From Saprospiraceae bacterium (GTDB taxonomy: Bacteria > Bacteroidota > Bacteroidia > Chitinophagales > Saprospiraceae), in assembly GCA_016719855.1 (NCBI GenBank), contig JADJYH010000037.1, positions 1 to 64,000 of the forward strand: a stretch of 64,000 nt of DNA, in the 5' to 3' direction. This document shows, piece by piece, positions 43,510 to 53,793 of the stretch. Position 1 is the first letter of the stretch, and every line of letters begins with the position of its first letter. The translations under genes were made by a program, and so were the position numbers. The notes beneath the pieces are model-generated. The model was not told where the DNA came from. It did no database searches and saw only the letters and a list, made by a program, of their open reading frames with translations.

Positions 43510-44947
43510 GTGAAAAACAAAGCCACCTTCCTGCTGCTCCTCATGCTCAGCTTTTTGCCAACAGGTTTTGCTGGCGCAAATGCCCTACACCCAAAAGCAG
43601 TTCACCTTTTCCGTTGAAAAAGACATCCCCTACGGCACGGCCACCACCTTTGCCGGAGGCACCGAAAACCTCGTACTCGACCTCTACAAGCCCATCGGCG
43701 ACGACAACTGTCAACGACCGCTGCTCGTAATGGTGCACGGTGGGGGCTTCATCGCTGGCACAAAAAACGACGTTGACGTGGTGCAAATCTGCCAGGAAAT
43801 GGCCGCTCGGGGCTACGTCACCGCCTCCGTTCAATATCGGCTGGGCATGCACCCCACCAACTTCTACGTACCCTACGCTTTTTGCAACGACTGGCTCAAC
43901 CCCATCGGGATGAACAAGTGCATCTACGCCTCCGACACACTGGAAATATCACGGGCGCTTTACCGGGCCACGCAGGACGTGAAGGGCGCTATCCGCTTCC
44001 TCAAGGGCAGGCATGGACTGGACTCCACCGATGTACACAATGTTTTCGTGGGCGGCTCCAGTGCCGGGGCCATCACCGCCCTCAATGTCGCTTTCATGGA
44101 TTTGCCTTCGGAAAAACTGCCGTTCACTGATGCGCAGACCGAAGCTCCTCTCCCCGACGCCGACCTCGCAAGTTGCGTCCCAGCCCCCGCCAACCGCTCC
44201 CGCCCCGACCTCGGCGGCATCGAAGGCGACCAAAACCTCAACGGCCACGATGCCACGGTGCAGGGCGTGGCCGACTTCATGGGTGGCATGTTCGACCTCG
44301 GCTTGCTCGCTGGCCCCGACACCCCGGCCATCTACGGCTACCACCGCACCGACGACCTGGTGGTGCCCAGCGCCACCGACCGACTGTTTTTACTCTACCC
44401 CTACTGCCTCAATCCCGTCAACCTTTGCCAGCCGCTTGGCACTCGGCCAGTCATCCATGGTAGCGCTTCCATCCTCTCAAAATTGCAGGGCATGGGCAGC
44501 AGCGCACCGCCATTTTTCAACGACATACTCACCAGCTACGGCCCCGCCGATGGCGACGACTGCTTCGATGCCCCACCCGGCCACAGCATTGACAACATTC
44601 CGCTGCGCTGCGAAAACTTGAGCGGCTTCTTCGCCCCCATCATCGCTGCCAACGGCAACGACCCGGCGGTGAATACTTGCGTGAGCGCTACGCATTTTGC
44701 CCAACTTGAAATGAAGCTGAGTGTGTACCCGAATCCGGTGGTGGATGGCGAGTTGAACGTGACCTGCCCGAATTGCCCCGCAGTCGAGGCGACTTTCCGG
44801 CTGCTGGACGTGACGGGGAGGGCGGTGGCGGAGGCGGAGGGAAATCCTTCTGAGTTTAAGTGGAAAATGAACGGGATGCCAAAGGGCATGTATTTCTTGC
44901 AGGTGTATTCAAAGCAATTTATTGAAACCCACCGGGTGGTTTTTTAG
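43510..44947 (+). CDS. Secreted carboxylesterase-like alpha/beta hydrolase with T9SS domain, frameshift inside the signal peptide
   Basis: A GTG at 43510 opens KNKATFLLLLMLSF; removing one T of the run 43552-43556 continues it CQQVLLAQMPYTQKQFTF, giving a complete signal peptide ending LAQ and a hydrolase of about 478 residues. The body has the oxyanion motif VMVHGGGFIAG, the nucleophile elbow GGSSAGA and long surface loops rich in Asn, Asp and Pro. The last 75 residues (SVYPNPVVDGELNVT ... MYFLQVYSKQFIETHRVVF) are a T9SS type A sorting domain. It resembles type-B carboxylesterases/BD-FAE-like esterases acting outside the cell on ester-bearing polymers. The exact substrate is unknown. Confidence 0.85.
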
Positions 44948-45001
44948 GGCAAATAAGGCTGGTGGAGGTCAGCTCGACCTAGTTTTCCGAAATCTTAGGC
45001 A

Positions 45002-47305
45002 CTAATATTTGGCAAACCACTTGGGTTCAATATGTTTTCCATTAATAACCTGAACTTGGTACCATCCTGCACTGTATTGGGCAATGTTGAACACCGTATG
45101 TGTATTAGCTTGCACCCTTTGCAGTTTCCTCTGTTGTACTATTCGGCCATTGAAGTCCAAAATATTGATGAACACATCACCGCTAAATTCGCCGTCCAAT
45201 CCTATACAAACAGTGCTACTTGCCGGGTTCGGCGACAAAGAAAGCGATGCTGTCAAATGCTGGGCTTTTGCCTTGACAGAAGTGGTGGTGTAAGAGCTTT
45301 CGTAAGCTCCGATGTCCATTCCCAGTCCTTGTACCCGTGCATTATTGGCCAAGTCAAGCGATTGCAGGTTCACTACGGGCACGGCAGCATCAATGGCAGG
45401 GCTGCTGCTGGAAAGCTGATAGGGATGGTCGCCAGTACCCAAAAACATCGGATCCAGGCCAGACTTGTCAGAAGCACCAAAGATGATTTCAAGGGTCTGG
45501 TCACCCGATAAATTGCCACCTAATGAGGAAATGGTGGTTCCAAATCCGGTTGAGGAGTAGTTGTCATGGCCTGGGTTGTGGAGAATGGTGTTGCGTAGGT
45601 GAGCATTGCCTGCCGTAATCAATTTCAAGCCCCCGTTTTCATTGTCTGCAATCGTGCTTTCAGAAATAATAACTTCCGATGCGGCCTCAACGGAAATGCC
45701 GCCCGCATACGTTCCGCCGAGATTATTTGCTAAAAGGCAGTTTTCAATTAAAATGCTGTCTTTGATAAAGCTGGCTGCAGGGCGCTCATTTTGAATAAAT
45801 AGGCCGCCAGTCATGACGCCTCCGTTGCTTTCCAAAATGGAGGAGCGGATGTTCAGCTTTGCCATTTCTTGCCCTGTATTGATGAAAGTGATGCCACCAG
45901 CGTTTTGGGCTAAATTCTGATTGAATAAACAATTGGATATGGAATAAGTGGCATTGCCAACTTCATCGTATATCGCCAACCCACCGCCCAAATTATCGGA
46001 GGTATTACTAAGGAATTGGCTGTTTTCAATATCTATGTGGATATTTTGCGAGCCGGGTATGTTTAGAAAGCAAATCCCCCCGCCCCCGGTAATGATATTT
46101 TGGTTTAGGTCAGGCGCATGGTTTTCTTCAAAGGTACATTGTTCAATGCCCACATTCAGGTTGGTAGCGCCAGGCGCCGGTTGCCCGAGGAAGGTTGCCT
46201 GCAACAATAATCCTCCTCCCTCATCCGCCTGATTGCCCCTAAAAACACAGCGTGAAATCTCAATATTGTCGTTTTCGCCAGCCGCTATAGCAGCCATTCC
46301 GCCACCGATGGACAAACCACCGACAATATTCTCCTCAAAAGTGCAGCCTATAACCTGCAGATGGTTGTTCTCTTCAAGGCACACTGCCAGGATGCCAGCT
46401 CCCAATTGGCCCGAAACGTTGCCGATAAACTGGCAATCTTTCACCTGAACATTACCGCCATCGGTTTGAATGACCAGCAAGCCTGCTCCTTCCCCATAGT
46501 TGTTATTGTTGAGGAATTGGCATTCCGAAATCTCGCCGCTGGCAGCCACGAGAGCCAAGCTTCCGGTGAAGTTGTTTTGAAAAATGCAACCTTTCATCTG
46601 TTGCACACCGGCTGAACCGTCCATCACCAATGCACCGCCAAAAAAATTCGATTCCTTCACTTTGTTCGCCTCGAAAATACAATCCTGTACGGAGACGGCG
46701 GCTGGTGTTTCATTGAAAAATGCCCCAGCGCCCCCTTCATTCGCATAGTTTTGACGAAATGTGCAGTTGCGCAAAGCTGGCGACCCCACCGACCACAAGC
46801 CACCGCCCCGCAAGGCTTCCGGTGCGCCGGACGAGTTGTCGTCCGCATGACCGCCTTGCACGACGAAGCCGTCCAGCACCATTTCATTCGTCACGGCGGT
46901 GGTCAGGTGGAGGATGTTGTTCACATTGTCGGAGCGGTTGTCGGTGAAATTATCTGCGATGTCATCTCCGTTCACGTCGCCGGAGAGGATGGTGGGATGT
47001 GCTGCCCAGTCCCGTTGCAATAGGTTGATTTCCGTGCCTGCGAAGCCGCCGTAGAGTTGGATGTCCTTTTCGATGAGGAAGGTTGAACTGGCTGCATTGC
47101 CGGGCAGGTAGGTGCCTTCGGCTACCCAGATGTGGTCGCCGGGCTGGGCGGCGGCAATGGCGCTTTGCAGGTCAACATAGGCATTTGTCCAGGAGGAGCC
47201 GTCATTGTTGCCGGAGGCACCGGCGTGGACGAAGGCTTGGGCTTGAAGGTCTGCCAGCCAAACAGTGGCAAACAGTAGGAGCAAAAGTTTCGTAAAGTTT
47301 TTCAT
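45002..47305 (-). CDS. Secreted right-handed beta-helix protein with choice-of-anchor Q-type domain and T9SS tail
   Basis: 767 residues. Signal peptide MKNFTKLLLLLFATVWLADLQAQ. The N-terminal region AFVHAGASGNNDGSSWTNAYVDLQSAIAAAQPGDHIWVAEGTYLPG and the following text match the parallel beta-helix/choice-of-anchor Q proteins of Bacteroidetes and Chloroflexi. Successive turns carry Asn-rich rungs (CIFQNNFTGSLALVAASGEISECQFLNNN, CTFEENIVGG, CVFRGNQADEGGGLL). It ends SLSPNPASSTVCIGLD ... GWYQVQVINGKHIEPKWFAKY, a T9SS type A domain. It may bind or cleave surface polysaccharide; no catalytic residues are evident. Ends 54 bases past the convergent esterase stop. Confidence 0.85.
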   Translation of the reverse strand: MKNFTKLLLLLFATVWLADLQAQAFVHAGASGNNDGSSWTNAYVDLQSAIAAAQPGDHIWVAEGTYLPGNAASSTFLIEKDIQLYGGFAGTEINLLQRDWAAHPTILSGDVNGDDIADNFTDNRSDNVNNILHLTTAVTNEMVLDGFVVQGGHADDNSSGAPEALRGGGLWSVGSPALRNCTFRQNYANEGGAGAFFNETPAAVSVQDCIFEANKVKESNFFGGALVMDGSAGVQQMKGCIFQNNFTGSLALVAASGEISECQFLNNNNYGEGAGLLVIQTDGGNVQVKDCQFIGNVSGQLGAGILAVCLEENNHLQVIGCTFEENIVGGLSIGGGMAAIAAGENDNIEISRCVFRGNQADEGGGLLLQATFLGQPAPGATNLNVGIEQCTFEENHAPDLNQNIITGGGGICFLNIPGSQNIHIDIENSQFLSNTSDNLGGGLAIYDEVGNATYSISNCLFNQNLAQNAGGITFINTGQEMAKLNIRSSILESNGGVMTGGLFIQNERPAASFIKDSILIENCLLANNLGGTYAGGISVEAASEVIISESTIADNENGGLKLITAGNAHLRNTILHNPGHDNYSSTGFGTTISSLGGNLSGDQTLEIIFGASDKSGLDPMFLGTGDHPYQLSSSSPAIDAAVPVVNLQSLDLANNARVQGLGMDIGAYESSYTTTSVKAKAQHLTASLSLSPNPASSTVCIGLDGEFSGDVFINILDFNGRIVQQRKLQRVQANTHTVFNIAQYSAGWYQVQVINGKHIEPKWFAKY

Positions 47306-47422
47306 AAAAAATGGAAGGTTGTTGCAGGCAAAACACGGGCAGGGTCAGCGCCGGGAGGTACTGTCAGTGCGGGTCTTTCGGCCTGCGGTTGAAAAGTATT
47401 AATGAAAAGGCAGCCGCAGGTT

Positions 47423-47654
47423 TCACCAGCGACCACGGATTGTTCTATGAAGTATTAATCCTTGGGGCAGATTAATTTTAGCAGTGGCCATTCGGGGCAC
47501 GAGCATACCCTTGTCGGTGCTGCTCACGTCGAGTTGGGCGCTGGCGTCCGGGGCTGCAACGGTGCTGTTCACGCTGACGGATTGCTGGATGTTGGGATTG
47601 TGCGTTCAGCCAAAAAGGAAAAAGTGCAAGGAGGAGGATAAATGTATTTTTCAT
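47423..47654 (-). pseudogene. Fragment of a T9SS-type 'PRM' domain protein
   Basis: A start with signal peptide MKNTFILLLALFPFWLNAQ is followed, after a one-base frame change, by SVSVNSTVAAPDASAQLDVSSTDKGMLVPRMATA. This is the characteristic AQLDVSSTDKGMLxPRMT(T/A)AQR opening of a large class of Bacteroidetes secreted proteins. The reading then stops (KINLPQGLILHRTIRGRW) where the family continues with QR-AI-SPA. It is a truncated 5' remnant, with the rest of the gene lost or replaced by the neighbouring segment. Confidence 0.6.
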
Positions 47655-47728
47655 CAGTTTGATTTTTGAAAATGAAAAAGATGGGACAGCGATGCGATGG
47701 CACGTTGCCACCACACCGCCGGATATTT

Positions 47729-49452
47729 CTACCGGCTCACTGCCAGCCGCTTGACGACTGCCTGGTCGCCGATGACCATTCTCACCAAATAATAGCCTGG
47801 CGCATAGCCTGAAAAATCAAGCCCACCGCTGCCATGGACGATTTCAACTTTGGGATGGCTTGCAACCCTCTTTCCCAAGGCATCAAAAACCTCCACCGAC
47901 AGGTAACTCACCGTTGGGTTCTCCAGCAGCAACGTCACCTGCCCGCTCGTGGGGTTGGGGAATAGTTGGATGCGGTTTTCCAAATCGTGGTCTTTCGTTT
48001 TGCTGACCGATTCGATGGTGTAGGTGGTTAATAACTTGCAGCCGTTGGCATCGGTGAGAAGCAAATTGTAAGTGCCCGCGGGCAGCCCCCAAATCGCTGG
48101 CTGCTCGCCGATTTCGACGCCTGCTGAATTTGTCCAATTGTACTGGTAAGGCAAAACACCGCCGCTCGCAGACACTTCGATGCTGCCGTTGGATTGTCCG
48201 CCGGATGCGATATCATCCACCACCAGGGCGGGCGGCTCGGTCAGCGTGGCACTTTGTGTTTGGGTGCATCCAAGCTCGTCGGTGAGGGTCACGCTGTAGG
48301 TGCCTGAAGCAAGGCTGGAGATGGTGGGCGTGGTCTCGCCTGTGCTCCAGATGTAGAAGTAGCCTGGCGTGCTGCCCGGTGCGGAAGCAGAAACGGAGCC
48401 GTCGAGGGCGCCGGAGCAACTGATTCCAAAGCCGTTGAAATCGGAGGTGGTGAGTGACAGCGTGGGTTGTTCAGGCACGATTATACTGTCATGCTTTACG
48501 CAAGGGGGATGGTTAAATGCTGTACCTGTGACGGTGACATGATAAGTGCCAGGCGCTAATCCTGTGATGTACTGCATGTTGCTCCCATTCGACCATTCAA
48601 AATTGTAAGAAATAGCCGGAAGGCCAGGAGTACCTCCTTCATCATTAAGTATTACTGACGCAATTCCGTTGTTTAGTCCGCACATGGGAGGTGTTGAATC
48701 AAGAATAAGTGTGAAATCTATTGCTGTGGGAACATATCTGGAACCGCTTTTTGTGCATCCAATATTGCTGGTGACAGTGACGGTGTAAGTGCCAGAACCA
48801 ATGTTTTGGATGGTTTGGGTGTTTCCACCATTTGACCAGTTGTAAGTATAGGCAGTCCCTCCGCCGGAAGGGTTGACCGTGACGCTGCCGTTTATCTCTC
48901 CACAGGACGGAGCCGTATGTGCAAGCGAAACCTGCATGTCGGCACAAATGCCTTCCCAGGCACAGATTTCCAGGGGACCATCTGGACCGCAATAGACAGA
49001 ACCAGGCCCACTATAGTCTTGCGTTTGGATTCTTATTTTATAGGTACCTGCCGGAAGTATCACAGGTACGTCCCATGCTCCGGTAAATGGTGGAATCACT
49101 GAACATTGAAGCAAGCTACCACCACAAACATCAAAAACACCGACCGCACCCTGGCAACTCCATCCGTTCATATCCACCATGAGAACGAATGCAGCCTGGG
49201 TAGAAGTGACCTCAAACCACATGTCTGCGATGCCATTGCCGCAGGCTGGCCCGCCTGAACTGGTGCAATCTTCCTGGGAAACGATTGCATGGTGCAATCA
49301 TCCTGGTGCATGGTCAGCACGATGGCATTGCTGCATTCATCGTTGGGGCATTGGGTTTTGCCAGCAAACGGCAACAGGAAAAGAGCAGCGGTCAACAGCA
49401 TGGTGGCGTGAAGCGCCGCACGGTAAAAGCAGGGCAATAAGATTTTCTTCAT
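47729..49452 (-). CDS. Secreted protein with SprB-like repeats and T9SS sorting domain, one frameshift
   Basis: About 575 residues when joined. The N-terminus, in one frame, is a signal peptide and ECSNAIVLTMHQDDCTMQS. One extra T at about 49279-49281 gives MQSFSQEDCTSSGGPACGNGIADMWFEVT and leads into the rest. The first domain is the Cys-containing jelly-roll-like module common in Bacteroidetes adhesins (ECSNAI ... ACGNGIADMWFEV). Then come several SprB/Ig-like repeats (YTYNWSNGGNTQTIQNIGSGTYTVTVTSNIGC, YFYIWSTGETTPTISSLASGTYSVTLTDELGC) and a T9SS type A domain (LFPNPTSGQVTLLL ... YLVRMVIGDQAVVKRL). It is a likely surface adhesin. Same strand as the hybrid regulator gene 178 bases upstream. 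Confidence 0.82.
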
Positions 49453-49629
49453 GGCGAAATTTTTTAGGACAGAATACCAGAGCAAACAGTATGGTAGCCC
49501 TGTGTATGCCTGACTGGGCGAATATGCCGGGTAAGACAAGATTCAGGCTTGGACAAATCTTCCAAAACACAGGACAAATCTTCCAGCCTTTCAAACAGGC
49601 TGATTTTCAAGTAGTTGGAAAGAAAAAAA

Positions 49630-52600
49630 CTATACCCTGCGGAACTCCGAAGGCTGTACGCCAACTTCCCGGACGAAAATTCGGGTGAAATAGGAAGGGT
49701 CGGTGAATCCAGTTTGGTAGGCGATTTCAGCTACAGTGAGGTCGGTGTGTTTTAGCAGTTCCTTTGCCCGTTCGAGTCGTACCCGTCGGATAAGCTGATT
49801 GGCTGAAAGGTCGGTCAGTGCCTTCAGTTTGCGGAACAACTGGGTGTTGCTCATGCCCATCTCACGGGTGAGTTGCTCAACGGAAAAAGCCGAGTGTTCA
49901 AGGTTGTGGCGTATGACTTCCATCACCTGTTCCATGAAGGCATCTTCCTTCGGGAGGTCGAAACTGCTGTCATTGACTTGACTGGTCGAATGATTTTGAG
50001 TCCCATCCATCAGGTTGGCACTTAGATTCCCAAAACGCTCCCACAATGTTTGCCGCAGGCGAAGGAGTTTTTCAACGGTGATGAGCAGTTCTTCTTCGTA
50101 AAATGGCTTGGCTAAGTAGGCATCTGCACCCTGGCGTAGTCCTTCGAGTTTGTCCTGAATCTCAGCACGGGCTGTCAGTAGGATAACCGGGATGTGGCTG
50201 GTACGGTCATCATTTTTCAAAAAACGGCATACCTCGAAACCGTCCGCTTCGGGCATCATCACGTCGCTGATGACGAGGTCCGGCACCAGTTCGACGGCTT
50301 TCCCCATGCCCGCCTTTCCGTCGGATGCGTACTCGATGCGGTATTCGCTGCCGAGGCATGAACCGATGTAAGCCGACACATCGGGATTGTCTTCGACCAC
50401 CAGCACGAGGGGAGCGGTGCCGGAAAGGGTGTTTTCCGAAGGCAAAAATGAAGAAGTGGCTGTTGCCTCCAAGTTTTGCATTTCAATACCAGGCACCAGG
50501 GTAACATTCAACGGGGCCTCGTTCCTCACCGGAAGCTCAATCCGAAAACATGTGCCCTTCCCCTCCTCACTACTCACGGAAATGTGGCCGCCCATGAGTT
50601 CGGTCAGTTCTTTCACAAGCGTAAGCCCGATGCCTGTGCCCTCGCCCCGGCGGGTACTGGAGTTGTCCACCTGATAAAATAGGTCGAAAATGTTGTCCAG
50701 GTTTTCCTGACGGATGCCTATCCCCTTGTCCCGGACTTCCAGCCAAAATGATGCTTCCCCCTTCGCCGTTAGCCGCACCTCGCCTCCTTCTGGCGTAAAC
50801 TTGATGGCATTGGTCAACAGGTTGACGACAATTTTCGTCAGTTTGTCTTTGTCAAAATCCATCAGAAAGGGTTTGGGATGACCTGTGAAACCGAGATGCA
50901 GGTGCTTTGATGCTGCCATGGAATGAAAGCTGTCGGTCAGGTATTGCAGCAGGGTCATGATGTCGCCCTGCTCGTAATGGGGCTGCATTTGCCCTGCTTC
51001 AAGTTTCTGCAAATCGAGGATTTGGTTGATAAGCCCCAACAACCGCTGGCCGTTGTTTTGAACATGGGTCAGGTTGGAGACAAGTTCGCCGGTGGAGACC
51101 GTACCTGCCCGCCGCAGTAGAGCCTGCACAGGGCCAAGGATGAGGGTGAGCGGAGTGCGGAATTCGTGCGTGATACTGGTGTAAAGGCGTGATTTCAGGG
51201 TGTCGAGTTCTTCCAAATCGGCTGCTCGCTGGCTGGCCAGTTTTTGTTTGGAATGCAAGCGGTAAAACCAAAAAACCGAAAATGACAATATCCCCAACAC
51301 CAGCAGAAAAAACCACCAAGTTTGGTAAAAAAACGCTTGGACTCGGATGGGGACGACCAGTTCTTTCTTACTCCATTCTCCCATGCCATTGGTGCATTTC
51401 ACCCGAAGCATAAAATGACCAGCCGGAAGGTACTCGAACTGGATTTGGTGTTGGCCATCTGGCAGATGCACCCAATTGTCGGTAAACCCTTCCAGCAAGT
51501 AGGCAAAATTTACTTGTTTGCCAAAGGACGGATAGGCAGCAGCAATTTTCACCCTGATGCGGCGGTTGTCCGCACCAAGCCGGATGGGGCTCCCATCCCA
51601 GCAATTAATGGTTACCGCGCCCTGCTTTTTGTCAAAAAATTCCACCGTTGACACCACGGGGAACGTACCTTTATTGGCCCTCGCACTCAAAGCATCATCT
51701 GGATGGAAAATGTTCACCCCGTTCACCGTGCCGAAAAACATCCGCCCGTCATAACTCTGGTAAGCAGAAAGTCGGTTGAATTCCGTGTCGAACAAGCCAT
51801 CGCTTTTATAAAAATTTTCAAACAATTGTTCCTTCGGGTTAAAACAGGACAACCCGTTGAAAGTGCCGAGCCAGAGCCGCCCCTGGGCGTCGGGGAGGAT
51901 ACTCACCACCCGGTTGTTGCAAAGTCCGGACTTCGTGTCATAAGCTTGCGTTTCACCAGTTGCTGCGTTGAACTTGACAAGCCCGTGGTCATTGGTGCCA
52001 AGCCACCAGGTGCCCGATTCGTCTTCAAAAACGGTCAGGATGTGATGGGTTGGCAAGTTTTCCCCCAGCGGATTGTCCGTTCTGAAGGTGCGGAGTTTTC
52101 CGGTTTCGGAGTTATATTCGTGCAATCCCTCGGAGGAGCAAATGAGCAGGTTGCCACTTTTTTTTCCCAGTTTCAGGTCGTGCAGGTAGGTGGTCCCGTA
52201 TGTCCCCTTCGGGAAAAACTGCTTGAAAACGGACGTGCTTTTCCCTGTTTCCGGGTCGAGGTTCAGCAACAAGTCGGTTTCGTTGGTGTACCAAATCAAC
52301 CCTTTGTGGTAAAGGAAATTGCGCACGCGGCTGATAGGGATTTCCTCAACCTCAAGGCTCGCTGTGTCAATTTTCAAAAATTTGGAATCTGAGATGCAAG
52401 ACCACAGGTAGCCTTTTCTCGTCGAGCAACAAGTTTTTCTGATAACCCAGTTTCTGCAATCCGGGTTGATTGATACGTATTTCCCGTACCCGGTCGCTAC
52501 GGCTATCCCAGTGAAACAAGCCTTTCAAATCGGTGGCGAACCAGAAATTGCCGCAGCCGTCGTCGGTAATTCCCCGCATGGGGACAGCATCTCGTTCGTT

Positions 52601-53695
52601 GTGGAACAATAGTCTGAATGACGAACCATTGCCGACTTGTTTGGTGATGCCGTTGCTGGATAAGCTAAAAAATCTTTGCCTGAAATCCCTTGTAGGGGGC
52701 ACCGAGACTGGGTAATTGACATTGGGCGTAAGCTCCCCTTCCCACAGTTTGACTAATTTCTCATCCCTGATTTCATAGAGCACATTTTTGTAGCCACTGT
52801 CAGAAGCCTGCCCTAGGAAGTAATTGGTGAACATTATATGGCCGCTGCTGTCGGCAGACCCTTTTAATCCGTAAAAGTCATAATCGGGAAAAGGATTGGA
52901 GTATGTACCTGAGAACTTGAAGCAGTTGTCAGTTTGGTTCCACATATAGAATTTAGCCAGACCTTGTTTTACACTTTGTTCACACCAAATCACAGTATCG
53001 GTAGCTATTTTGAAAAGGAAATGCTTTGCACCTGGGGTGAACAATCCTGTTCGCTCCCGTTCGTCACAGAACTCCACGCTTGTTATTACACGGGTGGTCA
53101 AGTCCAACCTGCGAAATTGCCCATATATATTCCACCAAACGTTGTTGCCTATGATTTCAAAACCCGTCAATTCCTTTGGAGAAAACGGAAGTGTCATCAG
53201 CTTTTCTGAACCAGCATGGGTCATTTCCCAAATTGCGGTTTGGTTAGAATTGCCCGTAGCGTAAAGGATTCGCTGTTCATCCCATGTGATTGGGTCATGT
53301 ATTGCTTTTGGTGCCGGAAATTTATGTTGCTCAAACTTGCCCGTCCGGGTATCGAAAACAAGATAATAATTGGCTCCCCCCAGCAGAATAGCCAATTGAT
53401 GGTCGCCCCAAGGAGTGAGCTTCAGCGAGTTGGTGTTCCAGGTAACGCTGGGGTCATCGGCGGGAAATGTGATGAACTCGAACCCATCCCAACGAGTAAT
53501 CCCGGAGCGAGTCAGTAGGTAACCAAAACCGCTTTGGTGTTCAATCAAGTCAAAGACTTGGTCGTCGGGAAGGCCGTCGGCGGTGGTTAAGGTTTGCCCT
53601 TTGTAGTCAGGGAACAATGCCTGTGATTGAGAGAACAAGCATCCTGCAACATGGAACGACAATATGATGCAAATGAAACCTTTTTGAAATGACAT
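49630..53695 (-). CDS. Hybrid two-component regulator: propeller sensor, histidine kinase, receiver and AraC DNA-binding domain; one frameshift
   Basis: About 1350 residues. Start MSFQKGFICIILSFHVAG (signal peptide, Ser-Gln end). The N-terminal part holds two-component propeller repeats (Reg_prop; LTTADGLPDDQVFDLIEHQSGFGYLLTRSGITRWDGFEF). The frame is broken at the T run 52414-52417; removing one base gives DEKGYLWSCISDSKFLKIDTAS, exactly a propeller blade. A YYY domain (NYAYLLEGFTDNWVHLPDG...) and one membrane helix follow. The HisKA domain contains the phospho-His in SRLYTSITHEFRTPLTLILGP. HATPase motifs are NLLTNAIKFTPEGG and DKGIGIRQENLDNIF. The receiver has LVVEDNPDVSAYIG and DLVISDVMMPEADG. 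The AraC HTH ends the protein (MSNTQLFRKLKALTDLSANQLIRRVRLERAKELL). Members of this group sense carbohydrate ligands in the periplasm, but no SusCD pair is nearby. Confidence 0.9.
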
Positions 53696-53793
53696 GTCGG
53701 TGTAATGTTGTAATGCGGCCAAACAAATAGGTTGTCTTTTTGACTACTGTTTGGTTTTGACAATCAACAAATTGACTCAACAACTAATGGCTT

